DNA of 64,000 nucleotides, taken from positions 85,383,129 to 85,447,128 of the forward strand of contig CM067369.1 in the NCBI GenBank assembly GCA_034401795.1, read 5' to 3'. The translations under genes were made by a program, and so were the position numbers. Shown here in pieces: positions 52,631-64,000 of the stretch; position 1 is the first letter of the stretch; each line of letters starts with the position of its first letter. Origin of the DNA: Chaetoderma sp. LZ-2023a. Taxonomy: Eukaryota > Mollusca > Caudofoveata > Chaetodermatida > Chaetodermatidae. The notes beneath the pieces were generated by a model. The model was not told the DNA's origin. It searched no databases and was given only the letters and a program-made list of their open reading frames with translations.

Positions 52631-52692
52631 CAGCTGTCAGGGCCAGCTGTATATCAGAAGTAACAGAATGGTGAGTATTGATCGATGGAGAA
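52631..52692 (-). mobile_element. Outermost 5' end of DIRS copy 2, cut off by the DNA transposon
   Basis: CAGGGCCAGCTGTATATCAG, then AAGTAACAGAATGGTGAGTA and TTGATCGATGGAGAA. This is the same end sequence as 6197-6240 of copy 1 reversed, and the complement of one half of the ICR at 40740-40780. Confidence 0.9.
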
Positions 52693-53605
52693 CTTTGCTG
52701 TCCTCACTGAAGGGGTTACCACATTCTTCGACCTTAGCAACCACAGCCTTGACATGTTCTACAAACTGAGACTGAATTGAGACACTCTGATCATTGTGTT
52801 GTGTTATTATCTTGGTAGGCAACTGAAATGAATTTTCAAACTCATGAACAATTCTAGCCACTTCTGGACCAGCTGTGATCCATCTTATCAAGGCAGATGG
52901 ATTATTTGTTATTCCTATTATGCCACCATAACCTTTGATCTTCTCATTCATCTGTTCATGGGCTTGGTCTAAAGACATAGCAGAAAAGATATGTGCCGTT
53001 TTCTGTACGGCAAAATGTCCTCTTATGAACTCTGCATGAACTGATGTTGCTTGTTGCTGTAGCTGAACCATATATTTTATGTGAATTGGCAGCCATCTGG
53101 CATAATTTGTGTGGCTCAAAGAGAACATCCATGGTCCTATCTTCCCAAGGCACTGAACATAGACTAAAATTGCGCTCATGCACTGAGCGAATAAACTGCA
53201 TAGCGAGTAGTTCAAGTTCCAAAACCATAGCCCAGTATTGGAATTGTGGAATCTCCTTAGTATTCAAACTATACCATGTGCTGAAATCAATGGCTTAGCC
53301 AGGACAAGAGACTTCGCATTAGTATCATATGGAGAGAGTTGCAACAAATGTAAGGCTGCTGCTGTTACCTGATGAACATATCATAATCTAGTTACATGGG
53401 ACCCTTTCAGCATTGCGTCAGCTCGACCTGAGGTGGTGACATCTGATTCTACAACAATAGTTGTCCATCCACTGCCACTTAGGAAGTCAGCAAGGAGTTT
53501 CATCAAATTCATTTGTATGTACAGACCACCCATTATCACTACAAATTTGTTCTCACCAAAGATATCTGGCCATGTCCATTTGATCTTCTTGGCAATGGAA
53601 AAAAA
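52693..53605 (-). pseudogene. Unknown-function gene, middle third
   Basis: Second piece, between the two DIRS insertions. It encodes KIKWTWPDIFGENKFVVIMG and GLYIQMNLMKLLADFLSGSG near 53590-53470, then WTTIVVESDVTTSGRADAML. After a frame change come FAQCMSAILVYVQCL, THIKYM-like and YARWLPIHIKYMVQL, VHAEFIRGHFAVQKTAHIFS, and AMSLDQAHEQMNEKIKGYGG to NPFSEDSK at 52693. No motif of known function in this part. The frame is broken by a few indels or stops. It joins 57035 on the right side of the DIRS insertion and 40419 on the left. Confidence 0.6.
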
Positions 53606-53997
53606 CCCACAGACCCCCCCTTGCGGGTTGGTCTGTTGTTTTATTAACCACTATAAAAACATACTTACCGTTCAATCACTACTTGCTAAATCAACTAATC
53701 TGTATTTAGGCACCAGAATAAGATTTTTCTGCTTGCTTACTTTCCTCCCCATGCCTATTCCTATTAATTTATATACCCTCAACTAGGCTACTGGTTGAGT
53801 ACACTTCCAGTATATAACCTGATATAGACTGGCACCAGTCTGTACTCACTCCCTGGTGACGCCTGTCACTATGCATGCCTGCGCATTGGAGCCCAAATAG
53901 GAAACAGATTCACTTTTCTAAATTTAAGTGCCAAATATTACAGGCAGATTCTCAAATCATTCCCACGTGGGGTGGTTGAGGCCGGGTCGTAGTGACA

Positions 53998-54120
53998 GAA
54001 TGCTAAGTATGTTTTTATAGTGGTTAATAAAACACCAGACCAACCCGCAAGGGGGGTCTGTGGGGGTGGGGGGTGTTGTTATTACACCACAAAAACATCC
54101 ATTACCGTTCAATCACTACT
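53998..54120 (-). repeat. Internal complementary region of DIRS element 3
   Basis: TAAGTATGTTTTTATAGTGG, TTAATAAAACACCAGACCAA and CCGCAAGGGGGGTCTGTGGG are the complement of 53606-53667. GTTGTTATTACACCACAAAA and ACATCCATTACCG are the complement of 56998-57034. Both outer ends are thus represented side by side. Confidence 0.8.
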
Positions 54121-54479
54121 TGCTAAAACCCATAGATTTGGTCAGTGCCTCACTTAAACCATTGGTGGGTGGAGATTTGAGAATCTAAAAACAAGGATAA
54201 AAATTAAACAAATCATATCCAAATGTTAATAACATAACATAAAAGTGCACTTTAATCAATCACTCTGATTATCAAACAAGGAAAACTTTAAACATAATGA
54301 AATAAACAAAATCAAATAAAATCTCACCATTTCTCACAGACGCAGTCTTAACGAAAACGGCGGGATGTGTGCTTGGTAAATGGTCTTCGGCAAATTTAGT
54401 TAAAATCGTGATATTACAAAAAAAAAGGAGGCCACTGCACTCTGATCCTTTAAATAAAATGAGGTCAAAGTGGACTCAG

Positions 54480-55570
54480 ATTTCCAGCCTGTGACCTGCA
54501 TAACTTAATCTAAAGAAGAGCCCGTGAAAAGAGCAAAGGAGGTAGCCATTCCCCTAACATCGTCAGCTTTTATATGAGAAAGATTAACCTGTTCAGGAGA
54601 AGCAATCTCGTAACAAAGTTTGAAGGTCTCACAAATCCATCTGGCAATCGTAGCCTTAGAGACTGGTCTGACTACCTCCTCTGCATAAGGGACCCATAAA
54701 TGGGACGGGTCAGACCTTTTAAAATCGGTTCATTGCTTGTAAACTTTTAATGCCCTGACAGAACACCAATATTTGTCAGGTGAGAAAGAAGATAACGATT
54801 TTAAAATGATCAGTTTAGCAGGGAAGCGGTTAGACTACATTTTCGATAAAAAAATCCCTTCTAGGATATAAGACTAAACCGTCCCCAGATACGATAAATC
54901 TGTCCTTTTCAGCGGAAAGAGCATGAATTTCGGAAAGTCTTCTACCAGAAGCAGAAGCAACAAGAAAAACGGCCTTAAGAGTTAAAGGTTTAATACTAAT
55001 AGAAGCCAGAGGTTCAAAATGGCGGCCTGCCAACACCTGACGAACCAAGGCCAAATTCCAGGAAGGCAAAGGCTTAGCAATTGGAGGACAAATATTACCC
55101 AATCCTCTGATAAAACCATTAAGAATCTTCATATCCTTGACGCCAGCGTTCAAAAGACAAGGAAGAGAAGATGCCAAAGAAAATATATAACCCCTGACTG
55201 TGTTAGCAGATAACTGTAACGAATCAGAGATAGGATAAAAAATCTAACACATGGGGAATAGAAACAGAATCGGGCACAAGATCATGAACTGAACACCATT
55301 CTCCAAAAATTTTAAGACGACCCTTGTATACTCTACGGGTCGACTCCCTCCTGGCAGTCAATAATCTCCTGAGATCTTGAAGAAACTTTGACCTCAGAGA
55401 CTTGATGCTTGAAATCCTCCAAACGCACAGACTGAAGATTTCTGGGTTTGGATGCCGACACGTTCCCCTTACCTGAGAAAGATCTGGGGAGGCTGGAAGA
55501 AGATGAGGGAAGTCTACCAGGAGATCGAGAAGATCCACAAACCAGATCCATTTTGGCCAAAAGGGAGCTA
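54480..55570 (-). pseudogene. DIRS element 3 tyrosine-recombinase remnant
   Basis: Recombinase-like strings VYKGRLKIFGEWCSVHDLVP (core-binding) and SASGRRLSEIHALSAEKDRF (box I with catalytic Arg) are clear. They correspond to the same boxes in copies 1 and 2. Fossil: broken, several breaks. Confidence 0.75.
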
Positions 55571-55926
55571 TCAGAAGAATTTTGCAGAACTAGTCCCTGC
55601 CCATCTTCAACACAAAAGGAATCAGGATCGTTGGAAGGAAGGCGTAAGCCAACATTCCTGTCCAGGACTGAGACAGGGTGTCCACCACCAATGCATGACT
55701 GTCCGGAAAAGGAGACATGAAAGAGGCGATCTGGGCATTTAGACAAGTCCGAATCTCGTCTGGACATGAGAGAAATAGGCTTCCCCCATTTGTGGACACA
55801 TACGCTAACCTTCTGGTCATCGTCCGATTCGGAAGAAATATCCATTGCCGGTCGGATGGCCGACGATATGGGCTCATCTAATGATTTCGTCAAGACGGTC
55901 GCAAAAGACTCGAACCTAGCGAAGTG

Positions 55927-56231
55927 CTAACACGGCAACAGAATTAACCGAAGAGGACCCCCACCCCCCATTGCTGGAGGTTTAGAAACAGAAGTTTTAG
56001 CAAAAGACACAGTTTTTGTCTTTGAAGCAATGGGGGGGGGGGGGGGGCGCTCAGTTGACAGCACAGACGAAAAATCTTTGAAATAGGCCTTCGATACGGA
56101 CAAAGACCAACCCTTGCAAACCCCGCACATCGTTGTGGGAGTACACGTAGTGCACTTAAGACAGACATGGCCTCCAAACCCCGCAGAGTGAACACACTCG
56201 CACTTGGAGGATGTACACTTGCCTTTTTCAA
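55927..56231 (-). pseudogene. DIRS element 3 gag-like N-terminal remnant
   Basis: Encodes a Cys-rich module (HVCLKCTTC followed by CGVCKGW) like that at the start of ORF1 in copies 1 and 2, then a Lys/Ser/Pro-rich stretch. A poly-G tract at 56032-56047 crosses it. Fossil remnant. Confidence 0.6.
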
Positions 56232-57034
56232 CCGATTTTACAGTCTCCTAAAAACGAAAATAAAAGTTGAAAATGAAGCGCACAGCTTCGAAAGAGCTTA
56301 AGAGAACTTTGTTACAATAGAGTCCGATATAAAGCAAAAACGCATGCTATAGAAAAGGCGGGAAACTTCAAATTCAAATATCAAAATCCCTAAAGACAAG
56401 AACAAACTTTCTAAGGGATTAAAACAATTTCCTACTCATACACTAAACTGTAATAAGTGACTTAAAGGCTCCTGGAGCAGAGGGATTTTAAATGATGATG
56501 ATATCTCAGGCATATTAAGGGTACCCACGAAAATGAGACACGTCACGAAAATCGGTAACATTTTTGTACAGAGTATAAAAACCAATAAAAACCACGAAAT
56601 ACTCCATAAACATAACTTAGGGAGGATAGACTTTATATTAGGCATCCTTATAATGATGAACTTCTAGAAACAGTAAGCTGACCCAGCGCAAAGCTATAAA
56701 AAAACTCAGCTGGAATATTTTGCAGTTTTCTGCTTGCAAAATAATTGAAAAGTGAATCTGTTTCCTATTTGGGCTCCAATGCGGATGCGCAGGCGTGCAT
56801 AATGACAGGCGTCACCAGAGACTGAGTCCAGACTGGTGCCAGTCTATATCAGGTTATATACTGGAGGTGTACTCAACCAGTAGCCTGGTTGAGGGTATAG
56901 ATATTAATAGGAATAGGCATGGGGAGGAAAGTAAGCAAGGATAAAAATCTTATTCTAGTGGCTAAATGCAGATTAGTTGATTTAGCAATTAGTGATTGAA
57001 TTGTAATGGATGTTTTTGTGGTGTAATAACAACA

Positions 57035-59033
57035 ATGGTTGATCCATAGTTATCACAGGAATTTGACGCAGGTGTAAATTTTGAGTAGCTTTGTCCACAA
57101 GCTTAATTGTGTGTAGTATCATTGCTACTGTGTTTGCTGGCTCTACAAATAGAGGCATAAGTGCAATTTGTGAGACAGCGCCAATGTTATCTGGCTGCCT
57201 CTTAGCATGGTATACTGTCCATGACACAAGGTCTCCATGGTTCAATGTCTCGTTTTAAAGTAAGTTTTCAGTCATGAAATCCAACCAGCCATATTCCTCG
57301 TCTTTAGATTGGCTAATACAGTAGTCTGTGCTGTAACGTGTCCCTCTGTTACAGGTGCAATAAGATCTTTTGTTGATAGTTCCACTGGAAACACTTCTGA
57401 ATATTCAGCTGGTAGTGGAGATAATGTTTTCTGGTGGCTAACATTTGAATCTATCATTATTCGGTCTTGTTCAGTTCCTGGATTTTCATGAAATGGGAAC
57501 CGACTCAGGGATATAGCGGTTCCATGAAATGAGTCCATAGCATTCCTTGCAGATGGATTATGGTCGATATTATCGATTGCTCCAACAGTGAAGACATCCT
57601 TTTTCAGAGTAGAGGGACAGACACAACCATCTCTTTTAAAATGTGAACAGACACTATTTGCAAGGGTTGTAGAAATTTCCTTTGTTCTATCATATGACAT
57701 ACATAAGCCATGGCTTGACAACTTATCAATTAGCTCTCTTTGTCTTGGTTTGGCATGAATAACCAGTCCAGTGTATATAGCAAGCGGTGTCTCTCAAGGC
57801 TTAGCATGACATATTGTTTGCTGGGCATTTTCTTGGTATTAAACACTAACAACTGTGAGAGTGCTAATGTTACCTTTGTTACAGCATCTGGTGACCCCTT
57901 TTGCTCTTGAATGCTTGTGCCTCACAAAATCATTCTCACAAGAGCGAGAACACTTTCCAGGACAGCTTCAACTCACATCCCTTTTCGAAGTTACCATTAA
58001 AGGAAGTCCTGTTGTAGGATTTCTTGCCTCAATATTTGCGCAGCGCGTACCAAGTGAATTGTGGCATCATAGAATTATATGAACACACGATTTTGATGGC
58101 TTCACAAATGTCTGCATTAAACATCATAATGACATCTCGCCCTTGAGGTTGAGCTCTCAAATCTAGTATTAGACATAGCAATCTTTCTTTCAGTCTAGTA
58201 CTGTTCACTTTCTCTGAAAAACAAGGATCTATTTCACTCAGTTGTGTTTCATATAGTTTTACTAAATCAGTTTAAAAATTGGAAGTGTTTTGTCCTGCCG
58301 GAATTCTTCTATTTATGAAACTAATAAATGCCAATACTAGACTATCAGTCTTCATATTTACGTCAGTATTGGTGCTTCCTCTCTGCTGCTGTCTGACACG
58401 ATTGTGCAGAGAGTTCAGGCAACTGAGATGGTATCTTGCATTTAAAGCAGGCATATCCCCTTCTGAAAGCTTGCCTAGGTTTCTGTCCTGTAATATGTAG
58501 GCATAGTCTCGAACACGGTGATCAAGTGCTAATGTCAATGCACTGCGAAGGTGTTCATTAGTGCCATATTCATCACAGAAGAGACAATTTTCTATCCTTT
58601 TCATCGAACTTGCTACAGAAGTATGTCTGGTTTTAACTGGACTTTGTTCGGGTTCTTCATCTTCTTTGGCTTTTCTTTTCTGAGCACACAGCTTTTGCTT
58701 ATCAATTTTATTTCGACAGCTTTTATGCCATCGTAATTTGTTTGTCTCAAGAGTTGTCTCAATACCTTCACCAGTGTCCATTCTGGAAATATCTATTTTC
58801 ATGGGTAAGCAATTGAGATTGTGGAACTGATACAGGTTTTCAGCAATACATTTATAGCCACAGTCCTTATCACTCCCCTTATATATACATAGTCCAGGAT
58901 CAACTAATCTCTCATCTGTTTCTGTCTTGCAGAGAACACAAAGCTACCAGTCTGTTACATTTGATGAGTCCAGACTTTCTAAACACTGAGAGGTACTTTC
59001 ACTAGGATCTACAATCTTACACGTTTTAGACAT
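57035..59033 (-). pseudogene. Unknown-function gene, N-terminal portion (zinc-finger-like start)
   Basis: First piece of the ~1480-codon gene. The start is ATG at 59033 (MSKTCKIVDPSESTSQC). Then Cys/His-rich parts follow: LCVLCKTETDERL, WHKSCRNKIDKQKL, NCLFCDEYGTNEHLRSAL and YHLSCLNSLHNRVRQQQRG, suggesting treble-clef-like zinc modules. Later FHGTAISLSRFPFHENPG and ENVPVELSTKDLIAP-like text lead to HGDLVSWTVYHAKRQPDNIG and PVITMDQPL at the edge of DIRS element 3. Stops and frame changes occur, including one early. Such intronless multi-copy genes are common in invertebrates; whether the family is host or mobile is unsettled. Confidence 0.6.
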
Positions 59034-59575
59034 TGTGTATGCTGACAAAGACTCACAAACTATCATACACTACAAAGCATAAGACTGTTAAATATGGCTA
59101 GGGCAGGTGCTGACGATGTGCAGTGCAAGGGGCGAATTATTTGAAAATGGCAATGAGTTGATTGTCTTGTAGAGTATAATTAGTAGTTGTTGCGCTAAAT
59201 CTGCAATATATCTTAGATACATATTTATTTAGACGTTTAAAGACTCTTGAATCAATTATCTGTGTATAATTGAAGCCTAGAAATTTTCGTTTCCAATTTT
59301 CAAATTCAAATTTACTTCAAATGAGACTTTATGATATTACCCCGGGCACTTTATTACAAGATTGCAAGATGATGGCTCCTGATGGGCCTAATCGTGTATT
59401 TTCTGCTTTTATATGAGAGTATACCTAAACCTTATTACATGCCAAATTTGGTAATTGTTTCACAATTTGAACGATTTTTACGTAATCTACTAGACTACAA
59501 AGGCCTTGAGGCTCAGCTGCCTAAGAGCAATGCTCTATAGACCATAAGACCAATGGCATAGATCTGCCACGAGAG
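59034..59575. other. Spacer upstream of the unknown gene
   Basis: AT-rich; would hold the promoter of the gene remnant at 59033. No motif I can defend. The last bases run into the PLE RT fragment. Confidence 0.35.
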
Positions 59576-60015
59576 AAATTAAGTTTGACATGTGTTACAA
59601 TGGATGTCACATAATACACAGATTCTCAAGACTGAGGGAAAATGTGCCATGGCCAAATTTGTCAGCAAATTTGGCCTCCCCCGGGGAGGTCAACCAGACC
59701 ACTCTCCTGCGATTACTACACATATTCACATGGAATAACTTTACCTTTAATGATAAACACTACCTCCAAGTTGGTGGGACAGCCATGGGCAAGAAAGTGA
59801 TTCCCAGCTATGCCATAATCTTCATGGCACAATTAGAGGAATATCTACTACAAGGTTGCACGAGAAAACCATATTTATACCGCAGATATATTGATGACAT
59901 CTTCATCATCTGGTCACAAGGACAGGAATCGTTAAATGAGTTCATCACCTATATGAACTCGCAGACATGCCAACCCCTGTACAAGCAGTTAGTAAAAAAC
60001 CATGATTTTCAGTAG
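59576..60015 (+). mobile_element. Penelope-like element RT fragment
   Basis: Plus-strand frame with FTWNNFTFNDKHYLQVGGTA, AMGKKVIPSYAIIFMAQLEE and the catalytic box YRRYIDDIFIIWSQ, then FITYMNS. These are the PLE RT palm boxes (GTAMG...SYA.IFM..E and Y.DD.F..W). Truncated on both sides; no endonuclease part. Probably the same lineage as 16736-18720. A TTCAGTAGTT(T) repeat follows at 60010-60078. Confidence 0.75.
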
Positions 60016-60078
60016 TTTCATACACCCTTTCAGTAGTTGGTTTTCAGTAGTTTGAGGAAGCCTTCAGTAGTTCAGCAG
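60010..60078. repeat. TTTCAGTAGTT short tandem-like repeats
   Basis: Five imperfect copies of TTCAGTAGTT(T/C/GG) spaced 13-22 bp apart, between the PLE fragment and the gag-like remnant. Confidence 0.6.
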
Positions 60079-60099
60079 TGATTAAAATGGCAACAAAAT

Positions 60100-61630
60100 G
60101 CATGATATTAAGCAAAAAAACTCTGGTCAAATTCTCTTGGCGCAAGGCAGATGCTGTCACCACACCCTGCAACAGCTGGGAAACACACGAGTGTGCCGCT
60201 ATAGACGCTCTCGAGCTCTCCTCTGCATCGTGCAATGCGGTGTTTGTGTCAGAACAGGAGCCTGGTCATGTATACTCACCCAGCGCTGCGAGATCGTCAG
60301 CACTCGGCTTTGGCACTGTACCAGTAACGATATGCCACCGCCTCGCCACCTCGCGGGGGCCTTCGCAAGCCATCCATTAGGTTTAATGGACGTCTCTGCT
60401 GCCGTGAACATATCAACTATATGTTCTGCTAACAGTCGAGATGGCATAGTGGCGTTGAGCCCGCTGGCTTGCCGACTGATCCACATTGAGCTTTGGTCTG
60501 CTGCTTACCAGCCATTGGCATGCCTCAGACCAGCCCTCCTCTGTGGCCACCTGTGAGTGCCAGACAAGGTGCGGGCCTTCGTCATCCTCTTAAGCACTCG
60601 CAGGTGTAAACATGGTTGGAGCCGTGAATACACCTGGCAAGCCAGGGAAAGTATGTGGGCCCGCAAGAGCAGGCATGTCTTGTGCCGTGGCTAAGCCAGG
60701 AGCCGGCACCATGGAAGTGCGTGGGGTGTAATTCACCACACCATGGCCCAGACCAGCCGCCGTCATATCCTCAGCAAGCCGTATGCAGTACTGGCGGTCA
60801 TCCGCTCTATCCCTTGAGCCATGAAGCCTACCCCTGTGGGAGTAGAGCCATGGAAAAGTTCGCCCGTGCTCCCCACGAGGGGTGCACATTCGTCCATTTC
60901 CATGGCCACAGATTCAACGGGTGAACCCAGCAGAAAATCCTCTTCCTCCTGGCCATGATAGATTGCCTCTGGACTAGCAAACAACGCTAACCCGGGCTGG
61001 CCAAGCAAAGTACTGTAAGAGGAAGCGGTACCTTTAGGGCGCGGACACTCCAGGCGTGAACCTGTGTCCAACGGCCCTGGTCCAAGATCAACCGACGAGG
61101 CAAGCCTCCAGCCGGGATCATTTAGGCCTGCTCCAGGATCCATTGGCAAGGCGGCGGCCTCCCAAGATCTACTGAAGCCATCACTGATTTTTTAATATTT
61201 TCGGACCACGACGGACACCAGAATCAGTGGTGGGGATTTTCTGCTCAGGGGCAGATGAAGAAGACAATAAAGCACCCGGCCCAGGGAGCATTCTGCGAAG
61301 CACCTCTCGAACCAGATCTTTTATTGTCTTTTTCATATCTCCCCCATCATCTCTAACCTGAGATTCCATTTCCGAGGAAACAGAGGCCTTTCTCTTACCC
61401 TTGCCACTTAAATCTTCTTTACACACTTCTCCTGCTTTGCCTGTAACAACAAGAATTCAGAGAATAAGTCACCCCCCCCCCACCCCATTGTTTACAGACA
61501 TCACATTTTAATAATGGACCGCCAGGTGAACACTTTACACAACGATGATGAGCAAACTTAGGCTTAATGGAGCGGTTACAACCGACACAAGAAGGCTTCT
61601 GAAAGAAAGCATAAGACGAAGACAATGGGT
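60100..61630 (-). pseudogene. DIRS-type element 4, gag-like ORF1 remnant
   Basis: Read from 61625: an N-terminal Cys module (CVGCNRSIKPKF, HHRCVKCSPG, then CDVCKQW), a Lys-rich segment (GKGKRKASVSSEMESQ; MKKTIKDLVREVLRRML), Pro/Gly/Ser-rich parts with EEEDFLLGSPVESVAMEMDE, and a C-terminal section to about 60100. This matches the plan of ORF1 in copies 1-3 though the sequence differs, so it is another DIRS lineage. No RT or recombinase remains. Fossil, with several breaks. Confidence 0.55.
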
Positions 61631-62470
61631 TTATAGTTAATTAATCTAAATAAACTAACCCATTAAAAAGGAGAATAACAACAGGTTTATTAAAGGGGTG
61701 GTTGTAAGGAAGACGAACAGCCTACACTTAAGGTAGTTATTAATAATAACTGACGGAAAAAACATCCTGCATGTGCAAAGACGAATTATATTCAAAATAT
61801 AAGAGCATAAACAACAGTACATGAACATGGCAATAGCCTATGATAATGATACAGATAAACACCATAGACACAAAAATTGTCAGCAAATAGTCAAATATTT
61901 TTTAATATTTTAAAGTGCCATAAAGCATAATGACTAGAGTACCTGTGTCTTTAGCAAAGGCATACTACCATGTCCTGCTCTCGGAAACTCCACCAGACGA
62001 ACCACGCCTATTCACCACTCACTTACTTATAAAGGGATGGGCGGGACCAGAGGGCAGAATGACAAGCTCTCTCTTATTGAAGCTTATATCACCCTGGGCA
62101 GTCTTTTTTTTCCCCTAACCTTTTAAAGGGAAAAGGTGGAGATAAACCCTCTTAGATGTGTACAAACCTCCTGACAGGAACCTGTGGACACAAACATAAA
62201 GCGAGATTAGTATTTCATGATGCCAGATAATACACCATTTTTCCGGGCGCCTATCACGTCTATACTGTGTCACAGAAATATGTAACACCGCGCAATTAAG
62301 ATGTAATTAAGACGAAATTGTAATAGAATTCACCTGATAACTTGGTCCTGCAGAAGCCTCAGATGAATTATGATGGTCAGACATGTCTAACAACACTCTA
62401 GAACAATTTCACAAAGATAATTGAGCAAAAACCTAGCAAGCACAAAAAGTAAACAAGCATGTGGTTTAGG
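61631..62470. other. Leader of DIRS-type element 4 and flank
   Basis: On the minus strand a GC-box-like CCCGCCCATCCC is followed at once by TTTATAAG (about 62034-62024), which lies at a distance upstream of the gag-like start similar to the promoter-like segments of the other DIRS copies. The inverted ends of this element could not be found, so its limits are open. Confidence 0.4.
62024..62042 (-). promoter_or_regulatory. GC-box and TATA-like promoter of DIRS-type element 4
   Basis: Minus strand CCCGCCCATCCCTTTATAAG. The pairing of a GC-rich box with a TATA box fits a polymerase II core promoter. No start-site evidence. Confidence 0.4.
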
Positions 62471-62477
62471 CCACTAG

Positions 62478-64000
62478 TCAAGAATGAGGCAGTGTCAGTC
62501 TACGCATGCGCGAAGTTAGGGCTGGCATCCGGCAGACTGTCACCTGAAGAGAGGACTTGGATAATGCGAAACTGTATGTCGTTTCTGCAGTGTTAAAATG
62601 CCTGGAAACAGGAGTGTCATATGATGCCTTTCTGTATAAGTAGGTGATACTTCTTAAATGTTCTTTTATTCTTACACCAAAAACTCGCAGTCTCCAACAT
62701 ATTGTTTTCCACAAAGTTTGCAGGAGAGTAGATAGATGGCGTTGCACGTTTTGCAATTGCCTATGATCTTACATCTGTACGTGTATCCAATATGGTTGCT
62801 GGTGAAGAAAGGTTTTTTCCCCATACTCTTGCAGATGCTACAGTTTTGTGTGTTGCAGGCCTCAAATGGGTTACGAAATGCGGGTTTGTCTTTCTCTTGA
62901 TTAACCAGGCGAGCTCTGACTATTTTGTCACCTATTGTGAGATTCCTGCGGTAGCCGAATTTGGGTGGGTTTGGGAAGGCTAAGCGACATCTAGCGATTG
63001 ATTCCAGTAGAGGTCAGTAGCGTAAGATTATTCTTTTTGCGAAGACACTGGTGTCCGTATAGTCGCTTATAAAGAACCAGGAAGCTGACGCTCTTCTATC
63101 TGTAGGTAGTGGTCACCATAAAATTCAAAGTTATTGCATTCCAGGATGAGTTTGAGGAGGTTGAGTAGTCCTCTGATAGGTTTTCCTGTAGATCTGCGTG
63201 AGAACGAAATGGCCTACCGCTGCAAGGCCCTCCTTGTTGGGTATATTGGTGTATAGGGACGTGACATCCATGGTGACTAGAAGGTATTGTTTGTGACTTT
63301 TCTGTAGGATTCAACTTTTTTAATGAACTCTGTAGTGTCCTTTACATACAAGCTATCTTGGTGACATGTTGTTTAATGTATTTGTCCACAAAGCTGCTAA
63401 TCAGTTCTGTGGGACACCCATTTCCACTATTAATGGTTCTGCCTTGTATCACTGTTTTGAGCGCTTTGCAAATTTTTGGCAGGAGGTAGAATCTTGCTGT
63501 TCTGACAGGTTTAGGAATTAGCTGTGTGGCGATTTCTGGTTCTAATTCACCACTGGCTACCAATTGGTCTAGTCGTTTATTGACCAAATTAGAGTGGTCT
63601 TCGGTTCTGTCAGACTCTAATTTCATGTAGAAAGTAAGAGTCTGAGAGCTGTCTAAGAACCCCAGATATGTAGTCGTCTTTTGACATGACCGCAGTAGCT
63701 TGACCCTTGTCCGCTTTATTGATGACCAGACTTAGATTATCGAGTATTTGAATAATGGCCTATTTTTCTGGGGCAGTTGTGTTCCCTGTTGTACGCCTGT
63801 AATGGATGTGTTGTGATACCTCATTTTTGACAGTTCTAATGAAACTGTTATCTAGTTGGAAATCAGCACCAGGGTTGGGGTGAAGGTCTTAGGTGCCCGG
63901 AATTTCTTTTTAATTAGGGCATTAAAACCTTTCTCCACAGAGACCTGTGTGGGTGGTTGCACAGTGCCTGGCTCTTCTTCAGCTGGTGGCACCAGGCAAT
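62478..64000 (-). mobile_element. Penelope-like element, minus, cut by window edge
   Basis: From the right edge leftward: NKADKGQATAVMSKDDYIS (about 63715), LVNKRLDQLVASGELEPEIA and QLIPKPVRTARFYLLPKICK, GRTINSGNGCPTELISSFVD with KYIKQHVTK, then in other phases MDVTSLYTNIPNKEG (about 63260) and further RT text. The GIY-YIG-type module follows at about 62790-62560 (IYLLSCKLCGKQYVGD, then IKEHLRSITYLYRK). The order RT then GIY-YIG matches the PLE at 16736-18720. Several breaks; inactive. The N-terminus lies beyond 64000. Confidence 0.7.

Larger units (their letters stand above)
53606..57034 (-). mobile_element. DIRS-type element 3 (short, diverged, minus)
   Basis: A 3.4-kb element with DIRS architecture: inverted ends (53650-53935 against 56745-57030) and an ICR at about 53998-54120. 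It has a gag-like N-terminal remnant (56231-55927), methyltransferase-like remnants (about 55880-55440) and recombinase remnants (55540-54480). It is much shorter than copies 1 and 2 and lacks a recognisable RT core: a broken, probably non-autonomous fossil of a different DIRS lineage. It interrupts the unknown gene without a visible target duplication. More diverged, therefore older than copies 1 and 2 or from another lineage. Confidence 0.75.

Overview
This window reads as metazoan (animal) genomic DNA that is mostly transposable-element sequence. The one gene I can name with certainty is EIF3I, a spliced, universally conserved eukaryotic gene. The mix of DIRS elements, Penelope-like elements (PLEs), foldback MITEs and repeats beginning 'AAGAGGCCCAAGGGCC...GCTCACCTGG' resembles invertebrate genomes, and molluscs in particular. 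The phylum is an inference.

Layout. 1-784: end of a Ty3/gypsy-like gag (minus). 1.6-4.8 kb: repeat family C and a 109-bp tandem array, followed by one unassigned exon-like frame (4869-4991, plus). 5.4-13.6 kb: a reverse-transcriptase element (minus) split by a foldback MITE and by a 7-kb DIRS element (copy 1, 6197-13167). 13.9-18.7 kb: a PLE (plus) with an inverted-duplicate leader, a hammerhead-ribozyme-like core in the loop between the arms, and a family-D repeat inserted in one arm. 19.1-19.6 kb: a 26-bp minisatellite. 20.8-38.3 kb: EIF3I on the minus strand, six exons with GT-AG introns covering about the last 242 residues. Its introns hold MITEs, a 3-kb family-C array with ~600-bp units, another PLE fragment and a LINE RNase H.

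38.9-59.0 kb is a nest. A gene of unknown function with about 1480 codons (minus) is cut by two DIRS elements: copy 2 (40420-52692) and a shorter, diverged one (53606-57034). Copy 2 carries in its own terminal repeat a 5.26-kb DNA transposon with ~0.9-kb inverted arms and an unclassified DDE-type transposase (47371-52630). If the missing N-terminal EIF3I exons lie beyond the right edge, the whole nest sits inside one EIF3I intron. 59.5-64 kb: a PLE RT fragment, a fourth DIRS-type gag and another PLE (minus).

The gene remnants serve as pre-insertion records. In three cases the coding sequence on the two sides of a DIRS element abuts with no duplicated bases, as expected for tyrosine-recombinase integration. 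In time order: the unknown gene and the RT element came first, then the DIRS insertions, then the DNA transposon into DIRS copy 2. DIRS copies 1 and 2 are very similar in their polymerase region and so look young. Apart from EIF3I, nothing here is clearly a working host gene.
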